Assembly (NCBI GenBank): GCA_902527045.1
Contig: CABZNL010000008.1
Location: forward strand, 1-60,153
Direction of reading: 5' to 3'
Source: an uncultured Alphaproteobacteria bacterium
GTDB taxonomy: Bacteria; Pseudomonadota; Alphaproteobacteria; HIMB59
DNA: 60,153 nucleotides
Position numbers and translations under genes: made by a program. Of this stretch, positions 8,798 to 15,977 are shown piece by piece. Under the pieces are notes generated by a model, which ran no database searches, was not told the DNA's origin, and saw only the letters and a program-made list of their open reading frames with translations. How positions within the stretch are numbered: position 1 is the first letter of the stretch; each line of letters opens with the position of its first letter.

Positions 8798-10267
8798 ATG
8801 ACAGCGCTAGAAACGTACGTTAAGGATAAAAAAAGACAAGACTATATAAAACAAGTAAGAAAAAAAATTGATAAATTAGGTATAGAGTATATTTATTATC
8901 AATTTATTTCTGTAACAGGAAGGATTGTTGGTAAAGGTGTACCTGCCGATCACTGGGAAAGCATTGCAAACAAGGGTTTTCAGTTAGTGTATGGTGCTAC
9001 TGCTAACTTATTTACAAATAGGCATGGTGATTATATTGGTTATGGTCCAGAAGCTCACGAATTAGTCGGAATACCTGACCCAGAAACTTTTGTACAAATT
9101 CCATGGGATAAAAGAATAGCCCGAGTATTTTGTACATGTTTTAGAAATAGAGAAGAAGAAAACGATCCAGGTGGTTACTTAACTTCCGATTGTAGAGGTA
9201 ATCTAAAAAGAGCTCACGAAGATTTTAAAAAGAAACATAAATTAGAATTAAGAGCAGGTACAGAGCCTGAGATGATGTGGTTAACTAAGAACGAGGATGG
9301 TAGCCCAACAGGTTCCGGTTTTTCTAAGCCATACTGTTATCATATTGATCAGTTTGAGTCTCTAAGACCCGTATACATGAAAGTAATAGAATACTCTCGT
9401 GCTATGGGTTTAGATATAATCCAAGGTGATCACGAAGATGCACCTGGACAATTAGAATTAAACTTTAATTATGATGATGTTTTGAGAAATGCTGACAGAT
9501 TGTCAACATACAGACAAATTTGTGCGCAAGTTGCAAGAGAATTTAACTTAATAGCATGTTTTCTTAGTAAACCTTTTGTTGGGGTTTCTGCATCTGGTTG
9601 TCATACTAACGTCTCTTTATGGAAGGGCGGTAAAGATGAACTCATTCCATGTGGAAACAAAAGTATTCCAGGTATGGAAAACGTCTTCCATCATAGAAGA
9701 GGTGGAACGAATGCTTTTATGCCAGATGGAAAAGATCAGAGAATTCCTGGCAAAATAGGGCTTCAGGCAATTGGTGGTGTGATGGAACATCTTCCTGCAT
9801 TAACCGCTTTAGGATCATCCACTGTGAATTCGTATAGAAGACTTTGGGATACAGGTTTTTGGGCACCAGTTTATGCTGATTGGGGTTACCAAAATAGAAC
9901 CTGTGGCCTAAGAGTATCTGCACCTGGAAGATTTGAATATCGATCAGTTGACTCAGCTCATAATCCATACCTCATGGGCAGTGGTTTATTGAAAGCATTT
10001 GATCACGGTATTTCTGAGAAGATGGATCCTGGAAAACCAGAACAACAAAATATGTATGAACAAATGAAAGCTGGTAAGCAAGTTGAAAAATTACCAATGA
10101 CATTAGGTGAAGCTTTAGATCGTCTAGAAAGTGACAACGTTATTCAAGAAGGGCTACCTGGTGACATGATGAAAGTGTTTATGGAGTATAAACGGGATGA
10201 GTGGGAAGAATTTTTAGCCACTCCAACTCAATGGGATCTCGATAAATACTTGGATTGCTTACCATAA
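8798..10267 (+). CDS. Glutamine synthetase-family ligase (gamma-glutamylamide synthetase type)
   Basis: A 489-aa GS-fold ligase. The Glu-rich metal-binding segments are present (GTEPEMMW; DHEDAPGQLELNF), as are NSYRR and NPYLM. Two features separate it from ammonia-using GS: the ammonium-pocket FDGSS motif is replaced by a segment around VYGATANLF, and the GMHCH motif reads GCHTN, keeping the first histidine but losing the second. ATP-driven ligation of glutamate to an amine other than ammonia is therefore likely. It differs strongly from GmaS at 14472. It lies 17 bp after the flavoprotein gene and 18 bp before the amidotransferase gene. Similar GS genes next to glxBCD-like genes are known in rhizobia (glnT), but I do not commit to that symbol. 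Confidence 0.8.
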   Translation: MTALETYVKDKKRQDYIKQVRKKIDKLGIEYIYYQFISVTGRIVGKGVPADHWESIANKGFQLVYGATANLFTNRHGDYIGYGPEAHELVGIPDPETFVQIPWDKRIARVFCTCFRNREEENDPGGYLTSDCRGNLKRAHEDFKKKHKLELRAGTEPEMMWLTKNEDGSPTGSGFSKPYCYHIDQFESLRPVYMKVIEYSRAMGLDIIQGDHEDAPGQLELNFNYDDVLRNADRLSTYRQICAQVAREFNLIACFLSKPFVGVSASGCHTNVSLWKGGKDELIPCGNKSIPGMENVFHHRRGGTNAFMPDGKDQRIPGKIGLQAIGGVMEHLPALTALGSSTVNSYRRLWDTGFWAPVYADWGYQNRTCGLRVSAPGRFEYRSVDSAHNPYLMGSGLLKAFDHGISEKMDPGKPEQQNMYEQMKAGKQVEKLPMTLGEALDRLESDNVIQEGLPGDMMKVFMEYKRDEWEEFLATPTQWDLDKYLDCLP

Positions 10268-10285
10268 AATAGATAGGAGAAAAGT

Positions 10286-11227
10286 ATGTGTGGAATAGCT
10301 GGAGTAATAAATAAAAAAAAGACAGTCAACGTTGGTGAACAGATGGGCCTAATGTTACAGGGACTAAAGCATAGAGGACCAGACTCAACTGGTTACGCTA
10401 TGTATGGCACACCACTTAAAAAAGGTTTTGTAATGAGATTTAAAATATCTGAAAATGAAGCTGAAAAAGTAAATGCAAATGTTGACTCACCAGATGATTT
10501 AAAAAATAGAAAAAACGCTGTCGATGCTATTTTAAAAAAACATGGTGCGAAAGTAACAAAACAAAGCTCCAGCACTCCATACGCTTTTCGATATATATTT
10601 GATTTTAAAGGTGATCTTACAGATTTAGCAACAGAAATTGAGACAGTCGAAAAAACAGAGATATTATCAATAGGTAAAGGTCTTGAACTTATAAAAGATT
10701 TAGGTGACGCTACAACTGTTTCAGACCAGTACGGTCTAAATAAATTTATGGGCACTCATGGCATAGGTCATACAAGAATGGCTACAGAGTCAGATGTTGA
10801 CATAAAATCCGCTCACCCTTACTGGGCTTTTCCTTTTGAAGATGTATCAGTTGTACATAACGGCCAATTGACAAACTATTGGGGTAATAGAAGGGTACTT
10901 GAAAGAAAAGGCTATAGATTTAATTCAAACTGTGACTCAGAGATTATTGCAGTATATATAGCAGACAAAATGGCTAAAGGTATTGTATTAGAAAAAGCGA
11001 TGCATGACAGTTTAGATGAACTAGATGGAGTTTTTACATATGTTGTGGCTACAAAAGATCAGCTTGGAATGGCTAAAGATCATATGGCTGCTAAGCCAAT
11101 GGTAATCTATGAGAGTAAAGATATCGTAGCATGTGCATCAGAGGAAGTTGCTATCAGAAATATATTTCCTCACGAAATTAAAACTTATGATCCTTATGAA
11201 GCGGAGGTAAAAGTATGGCAGGCTTAA
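10286..11227 (+). CDS. Class II glutamine amidotransferase-like subunit of second split glutamate-synthase module (GlxB/MgsA-like)
   Basis: A 313-aa paralogue of the protein at 3527: MCGIAG start with Cys2 nucleophile, HRGPDSTGYA, GHTRMATESD and HNGQLTNYWGNRR. An insertion of about 50 residues (KNRKNAVDAILKKHGAK and following) is absent from the module 1 copy. It should release ammonia or an amine from a gamma-glutamyl amide and pass it to the FMN subunit. A good ribosome site (AGGAGA) precedes ATG 10286, and its last 13 bp overlap the next gene, implying coupled translation. Whether its substrate is glutamine or the product of the neighbouring ligase cannot be told from sequence. Confidence 0.8.
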   Translation: MCGIAGVINKKKTVNVGEQMGLMLQGLKHRGPDSTGYAMYGTPLKKGFVMRFKISENEAEKVNANVDSPDDLKNRKNAVDAILKKHGAKVTKQSSSTPYAFRYIFDFKGDLTDLATEIETVEKTEILSIGKGLELIKDLGDATTVSDQYGLNKFMGTHGIGHTRMATESDVDIKSAHPYWAFPFEDVSVVHNGQLTNYWGNRRVLERKGYRFNSNCDSEIIAVYIADKMAKGIVLEKAMHDSLDELDGVFTYVVATKDQLGMAKDHMAAKPMVIYESKDIVACASEEVAIRNIFPHEIKTYDPYEAEVKVWQA

Positions 11228-12051
11228 CAAAAAAAACATCTGCTTTTGATGATGAAAATTTATCAGGTAGATCCCAAAAACTATTTTTTGAGGTAACCGA
11301 AGAAGAGAACTATACTTATTATGGAAACCACGAGGTCGATTTTAATAAGAGAACTTCTATTGACTGTGAAGGGATTAATGCACACGAATTAAATCAAAAA
11401 ATTAGAGACTCAATTCGAAAAGGATATGGATCTATTGTAATTAAAAACCCAGGTGCTAAACACTCTCTTGGAGTAGGGATATTAAATAAGCTTAACTTAA
11501 TTTTTGAAGGAAGTTTAGGCTACTTCGGTATCGGATGTATTGATGGTCCAACTGTTAGAATTAACGGGAGAGTTGGATGGTCTTGTGCTGAAAATATGAT
11601 GTCAGGAAAAGTTGTTGTTGAAAATAACGCTGGATCTTGTTTTGGAGCTGCTTTAAGAGGAGGAGACTTAATTGTTAAAGGTGATGCTGGTGCAAGAACT
11701 GGAATTGACATGAAAGGCGGAACCATTTTAATCGGTGGTAATGCTGGTGCTTACACCGGATTTATGATGCAAAGAGGCAGAATTATTGTTTGTGGTGACG
11801 TTAACGCAAACATGGGTGACTCTATGTATGATGGTATCATTTTCGTAGGAGGAGAACCTCATTCCTTAGGAACTGACTGCGTTCCTGGTGAAATGAATGA
11901 ACATGAGGTTAGATGGCTAGAACAAAAAATCAAAAACGCTGAGATTGATTGTAAAGTTCCAGCTTCTAAATTTAAAAAATACGTTGCAGGTAGAATGCTT
12001 TGGAATTATGACAATCTAGAGCCAGCAGAAAAGAAAGGAATATTAGGCTAA
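11215..12051 (+). CDS. GXGXG-repeat protein of second split glutamate-synthase module (GlxC/MgsB-like)
   Basis: A 278-aa protein. About 60 N-terminal residues, absent from the module 1 counterpart, precede a glutamate-synthase-type beta-helix (GSLGYFGIGCIDG, GRVGWSCAENMMSG, GDAGARTGIDMKGG, GNAGAYTGFMMQRG, GDVNANMGDSMYDG) and the end segment IFVGGEPHSLGTDC. It is expected to be the structural partner joining the amidotransferase and FMN subunits. It overlaps the upstream gene by 13 bp and the downstream gene by one base (TAATG). Repeat turns are better conserved than in the 4405 copy, in keeping with a conventional glutamate-synthase-like assembly. Confidence 0.8.
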   Translation: MAGLTKKTSAFDDENLSGRSQKLFFEVTEEENYTYYGNHEVDFNKRTSIDCEGINAHELNQKIRDSIRKGYGSIVIKNPGAKHSLGVGILNKLNLIFEGSLGYFGIGCIDGPTVRINGRVGWSCAENMMSGKVVVENNAGSCFGAALRGGDLIVKGDAGARTGIDMKGGTILIGGNAGAYTGFMMQRGRIIVCGDVNANMGDSMYDGIIFVGGEPHSLGTDCVPGEMNEHEVRWLEQKIKNAEIDCKVPASKFKKYVAGRMLWNYDNLEPAEKKGILG

Positions 12052-13385
12052 TGGCAAAACGTAATACACAATTATTAGGACAAAACTCAATATTTACCCC
12101 AGAGGTAATGGATGATATTCACATCAAATCACAACTAGGTCGTTATCGTATGCGTGGAATGGCCTTAATGAAAAAAATTCCTCACTGGGATGATTTAGTA
12201 TTTTTACCTGGAACATTAACACGATTTGTTATCGAAGGTTACAGAGAGAAATGTTTAACCGAGACTATCATAGGCCCTAGAGCAAAAAATCCTATTAAAC
12301 TTGATATTCCTGTTTACATAACAAGTATGAGTTTTGGTGCTCTTTCTTACGAAGCAAAAACTGCTTTAGCAAGAGGATCATCAATGGCAGGAAGTGCTAC
12401 TTGCTCTGGAGAAGGCGGAATGATACCTGATGAAAGAAGATATTCTCACAAATGGTACTATCAGTGTATTCAATCAAGATATGGTTTTAATCCGCACCAT
12501 GCTCAACTAGCTGATGCAATTGAAGTATTCATTGGACAAGGTCAAAAAGTTGGAATGGGCGGCCACTTAATGGGCCAAAAAGTTACAGACCAAGTAGCTG
12601 AAATGAGATCTTTACCTGCTGGTATTGACCAAAGATCACCTGCCAGACACCCAGACTGGATGGGCCCAGATGACTTAGCTCTTAAAGTACAAGAATTAAG
12701 AGAGTTAACTGACAATCAAGTTCCAATTCAGTTGAAGTTAGGTGCCTCAAGGGTTTATGATGATGTTAGAATGGCAGCAAAATGCGATCCTGACTCAATA
12801 TTTTTAGACTCCATGGAAGGTTCAACTGCTGCTGGACCTCATATAGCTGCAGCAAATACTGGTATTCCTGGTATCGGCGCTATTCGAGAAGCAAGAAGAG
12901 CTCTAGACGACGTGGGTAAAACTGGCGAAATTTCATTAGTTTTCGCTGGTGGTATTAGAGATGGTGCTGACATGGCAAAAGCTTTAGCCTTAGGAGCTGA
13001 CGCAATAGCCATTGGGACAGCTGGTTTAGTTGCCTTGAACTGTAATAAAGATATTCCTGAAGCAGATTATGAAAAAGAAATGGGTGTTGAAGCAGGTTAT
13101 TGTTATCACTGTCATACTGGTAGGTGTCCTGTCGGTGTAGCCACACAAGATCCTGTTCTTAGAAGTAGATTAGATCCAACAGAGGCTGCCGAGAGAGTTT
13201 ATAATCTATTAAGCACAATGACTCTTGAGTGTCAAATGTTAGCAAGAGCATGTGGTAAGACGAATATCCACTCTCTTGAACCAGAAGACTTAGCAGCACT
13301 AACAATGGAGTCATCAGCAATGGCTAAAGTACCTTTAGCTGGAACAGATCTGACTGTGGGTGTCGATAACTACCACTCAATCTAG
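12051..13385 (+). CDS. FMN- and Fe-S-binding glutamate-synthase-like subunit of second module (GlxD/MgsC-like)
   Basis: A 444-aa GltS-type FMN barrel: MSFGALSY, GQGQKVGMGG, FAGGIRDGADMAKALALGAD. The cluster-binding segment is intact, with Cys351, Cys354 and Cys359 in CYHCHTGRCPVG, matching the CPVGVATQD signature of glutamate synthases that carry a [3Fe-4S] cluster. This enzyme can therefore probably take up or give out electrons, unlike the paralogue at 5091, which has Tyr, Trp and Asp at the same positions. The partner could be the flavoprotein at 7434 or a soluble ferredoxin; no NADPH-binding GltD-like subunit is encoded nearby. Ends 9 bp before the 157-aa gene. Confidence 0.82.
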   Translation: MAKRNTQLLGQNSIFTPEVMDDIHIKSQLGRYRMRGMALMKKIPHWDDLVFLPGTLTRFVIEGYREKCLTETIIGPRAKNPIKLDIPVYITSMSFGALSYEAKTALARGSSMAGSATCSGEGGMIPDERRYSHKWYYQCIQSRYGFNPHHAQLADAIEVFIGQGQKVGMGGHLMGQKVTDQVAEMRSLPAGIDQRSPARHPDWMGPDDLALKVQELRELTDNQVPIQLKLGASRVYDDVRMAAKCDPDSIFLDSMEGSTAAGPHIAAANTGIPGIGAIREARRALDDVGKTGEISLVFAGGIRDGADMAKALALGADAIAIGTAGLVALNCNKDIPEADYEKEMGVEAGYCYHCHTGRCPVGVATQDPVLRSRLDPTEAAERVYNLLSTMTLECQMLARACGKTNIHSLEPEDLAALTMESSAMAKVPLAGTDLTVGVDNYHSI

Positions 13386-13394
13386 GAGACAAAA

Positions 13395-13868
13395 ATGGTT
13401 AAAAAGAAAACATCAACAGCAAAATCAAAAAAAACTGCTAAAAAATCTTCTAAACCAAAAGGTTACCAAGTTGTAGGTGGGGCTAAGCTAAAAGATAAAG
13501 AAATTAAAACATCAAGAGAAAAAATGATCGGTCAACATATCGGTTATCGTTACGATGTAAACTTAATTCCCGATTACAAACACCTAACTCCTTTCCTAAA
13601 GCAATACATTGAGATTATGGGATGGGATGATTTAAACTGGTTAGAGGATATTCATATGGGTTTTGAGGGAGACACACCCGCTGTATTTGACAGAAACGCA
13701 AATGCTTGGATCACCCTTCCTAAAAAAATTAAACTTCCAAAAAACCAACAAGACAGAGATATGTTGGCAAGAGAGTTACTTATTAAATTTCAAATGTCAC
13801 CCAATCATCCATTGGTTCAATTAAAAAGAACCTATGCTAAAGGTGAAAACTTTAAGTTAGTCGAATAA
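13395..13868 (+). CDS. Conserved-looking protein of unknown function closing the second amine module
   Basis: A 157-aa protein preceded by a good AGGAGA ribosome site 9 bp after the FMN subunit gene, so it is very likely the last gene of that operon. The first ~25 residues are a lysine/serine/threonine-rich tail (KKKTSTAKSKKTAKKSSKPKG), probably disordered. The rest is a compact, aromatic-rich domain with IGYRYDVNLIPDYKH, IMGWDDLNWLEDIHMGFEG and LPKNQQDRDMLARELLIKFQ. No cofactor motif, signal peptide or membrane span is visible. I do not recognise the family. Its position suggests an accessory or assembly subunit of the module 2 enzymes, which is inference only. A strong hairpin follows. Confidence 0.75.
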   Translation: MVKKKTSTAKSKKTAKKSSKPKGYQVVGGAKLKDKEIKTSREKMIGQHIGYRYDVNLIPDYKHLTPFLKQYIEIMGWDDLNWLEDIHMGFEGDTPAVFDRNANAWITLPKKIKLPKNQQDRDMLARELLIKFQMSPNHPLVQLKRTYAKGENFKLVE

Positions 13869-13878
13869 GTTTATTAAA

Positions 13879-13901
13879 TTAGGGGGCTTTAGTCCCCCTA
13901 A
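13879..13901. terminator. GC-rich hairpin, bidirectional terminator
   Basis: TTAGGGGG (13879-13886), a 7-base loop and CCCCCTAA (13894-13901) form a perfect 8-bp stem, conspicuous in such AT-rich DNA. It lies between the convergent 157-aa and 184-aa genes and probably ends both transcripts. There is no long T run on the plus side; the minus side is followed by TTTAATAAA-type sequence. Confidence 0.7.
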
Positions 13902-13912
13902 AGCTAAAATAT

Positions 13913-14467
13913 TTAATCTTTAATCCTAATTAGCTTTGACTTTTTCCAGTTTGGAATAAATTTTATTACATCGATGTCATTGCCCAATCCTGGATTAAAA
14001 TTTTTATTATGCCAGAAAATATTTTCCCAATGTTCTTCATTTTTATCGAGAATAAAGGGAGAGCATAATAATCTATAATTTGTCGATAAGTGAATAAAAT
14101 CAAGGATACACGACCCTTCTTTAACTACTTTTTTGGAAATATTTGAGCTCTTGGGGAAAGTAGCAAACAAAGAGTCCGAAAATTTATCTTTATCCATAAA
14201 ATATTCAGAAGATAAAAATTTATTCATCTTATCAAATCTGTCAGCAGGATCGTATGTTCGTTTAAAAGTATGTTCAAAAAGTTTTGTAGTGTTTACTGGA
14301 TCATTTTCAGATATTACAACAATAATTCTTAGGAGTTCATTACCTTTCTTATCAAGTAATATCGGGGCCATAGAAGAATTGGGTCTACCACTTTGTGTCC
14401 TAAAAGCTTGAATTCTTGATTGACATTGCCAATCAAGAAATTTTTCTTGTAATACCTCTGGAGTCAT
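13913..14467 (-). CDS. Unknown 184-aa protein co-transcribed with gmaS
   Basis: The gene begins (ATG at 14467) only 4 bp after the gmaS stop, on the same strand, so it should share the gmaS message. The protein is soluble, with no signal peptide or membrane span. It opens with an amphipathic LQEKFLDWQCQSRIQAFR helix and has a central beta-rich part (GNELLRIIVVISENDPVNTT) followed by a segment resembling an immediate substrate pocket (DPADRFDKMNKFLSSEYFM). I do not recognise the family. Coupling to gmaS suggests a role in methylamine use or in controlling GmaS. An antisense frame at 14133-14411 is judged a shadow. Confidence 0.7.
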   Translation of the reverse strand: MTPEVLQEKFLDWQCQSRIQAFRTQSGRPNSSMAPILLDKKGNELLRIIVVISENDPVNTTKLFEHTFKRTYDPADRFDKMNKFLSSEYFMDKDKFSDSLFATFPKSSNISKKVVKEGSCILDFIHLSTNYRLLCSPFILDKNEEHWENIFWHNKNFNPGLGNDIDVIKFIPNWKKSKLIRIKD

Positions 14468-14471
14468 TCGT

Positions 14472-15779
14472 TTAACAGTCTAGAGTCGTTTCTCTCTCCC
14501 AACTAGAAAGGTGTTTGTTAAAGGTACCCCAATCTTGATTTTTAAGTTTTACATAACTATTAACTAAATCATCACCAAATCCTGCTCTTATGATTTTTGA
14601 TTTATCAAAATCGCGAATAGCATCAAGAAGGTTTAAAGGAAGTTTTTTTACCTTTCCAGCTTTGTGACCCTCTGTGTACATGTTAATGTCTAATCGTTTC
14701 CCTGGATCTCTTTTATTATTGAAACCATCTAAACCTAAAAGAAGAATGCCTGCTTGAAGTAAATATGGATTTGTAGCTCCATCCATCAGTCTTAATTCAA
14801 ATCTACCTGCTCCAGGAACTCTAACCATGTGTGTTCTATTGTTACCAGCCCATGTTATAGAACTTGGAGACCATGTTGCACCTGATGTAGTGACACTTCC
14901 ATTAATTCTTTTATAAGAGTTTACTGTAGGATTAAAAACAGCAGCCATTTTTTCTGCACTTTCCATTATGCCGCCCAAGAAATTATAACCAGTTTTTGAT
15001 AAACCTAATTCATCTCTTTTATCTAAAAACATATTTTTTTTACCTGCTTTATCCCATATTGATATATGACAATGACATCCATTGCCTGTTAAATTTGTGA
15101 AAGGTTTTGGCATGAAAGTTGCTCTTAACGAATGTTTTTCAGCAATTGATTTTACCATAAATTTAAAAAATGCATGTCTATCTGCAGTAACTAAACAATC
15201 TGAAAAATCCCAGTTCATTTCAAATTGCCCATTCGCATCTTCATGATCATTTTGATAAGGTTTCCATCCAAGTGAAATCATTGAGTCACATATTTCAGTA
15301 ATAACATCGTATCTTCTCATTAATGCAGAAGAGTCGTAACATGGTTTTGCTTGAGTATCTCTTTCATCTGATAAAGATTTTCCATCTGCATTTACTAAAA
15401 AAAATTCGCATTCAACTCCAGATTTCATATAAAGATTTTTTTTAGCAGCTTTTTCAATTTGTCTTTTTAAAGCAATTCTGGGCGATGTTTCTACTGGCTT
15501 TCCATCCATATACAAATCAGAGGCTACCCAAGCTATTTCCTTATTCCACGGAAGTTGGATAACACTATCACCATCAGGCATACCAAACATATCTGAGTCA
15601 GCTGGAGACATATCTAGCCATGTAGCAAAGCCAGCAAATCCTGCTCCCTCTGATTGAATTTCATCTATAGCTGTTGCAGGCACTAATTTTGATCTAAGAA
15701 CACCGAACAAATCTACAAAACTTACAAAAAAATATTTCACTCCATTTTTCTTAGCGAACTGATGAAGATTGGTTACCAT
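14472..15779 (-). CDS. gmaS: Gamma-glutamylmethylamide synthetase
   Basis: A 435-aa GS-family ligase of the GmaS type: glutamate + methylamine + ATP give gamma-glutamylmethylamide, the first step of the N-methylglutamate pathway. The N-terminal part (VKYFFVSFVDLFGVLRSKLVPA, then GAGFAGFATWLDMSPAD), the NDHEDANGQFEMNW metal/glutamate segment and GNGCHCHISIW agree with my recollection of marine roseobacter GmaS, including the 435-residue length. The canonical FDGSS ammonium-pocket motif is replaced by FAGFA, as expected for an alkylamine-using enzyme. GAGGAG precedes ATG 15779. It diverges from the Amt gene, the arrangement known for methylamine users, and the downstream enzymes mgsABC and mgdCD lie about 8 kb away. 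Confidence 0.85.
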   Translation of the reverse strand: MVTNLHQFAKKNGVKYFFVSFVDLFGVLRSKLVPATAIDEIQSEGAGFAGFATWLDMSPADSDMFGMPDGDSVIQLPWNKEIAWVASDLYMDGKPVETSPRIALKRQIEKAAKKNLYMKSGVECEFFLVNADGKSLSDERDTQAKPCYDSSALMRRYDVITEICDSMISLGWKPYQNDHEDANGQFEMNWDFSDCLVTADRHAFFKFMVKSIAEKHSLRATFMPKPFTNLTGNGCHCHISIWDKAGKKNMFLDKRDELGLSKTGYNFLGGIMESAEKMAAVFNPTVNSYKRINGSVTTSGATWSPSSITWAGNNRTHMVRVPGAGRFELRLMDGATNPYLLQAGILLLGLDGFNNKRDPGKRLDINMYTEGHKAGKVKKLPLNLLDAIRDFDKSKIIRAGFGDDLVNSYVKLKNQDWGTFNKHLSSWERETTLDC

Positions 15780-15790
15780 TTATTTTCTCC

Positions 15791-15807
15791 TCTTTCATAA
15801 TTAAACA
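15791..15807. promoter_or_regulatory. Possible degenerate IclR operator before gmaS
   Basis: Read on the minus strand, TGTTTAATTATGAAAGA corresponds to the reverse complement of the 19-bp iclR-region operator with two bases deleted and one changed. As in the iclR site, it directly abuts the ribosome binding site (GAGGAG) of the following gene. The shortened spacing makes it a weak candidate. Confidence 0.3.
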
Positions 15808-15977
15808 TGCATTTATTGCATATGCTAAAAACACATTGATACTATTTAATTTTTAAACTTATTTTAAATTTTATTAATTTTATAATTTAGTTATTAAAAA
15901 GTAAAATACATAAAGATACTAAAAATGATTCTTAAATTTTTTTTATCTTTTTTATTAATTAATTAAGGAGGTCATAC

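Noticed and set aside
14133-14411. 92-aa plus-strand frame
   Set aside because: Antisense to the 184-aa gene, with no ribosome site or recognisable domain; the minus-strand gene is coupled to gmaS.
15780-15977. Riboswitch in the gmaS-amt gap
   Set aside because: The gap is AT-rich with only short imperfect inverted repeats; no known aptamer core was recognised.
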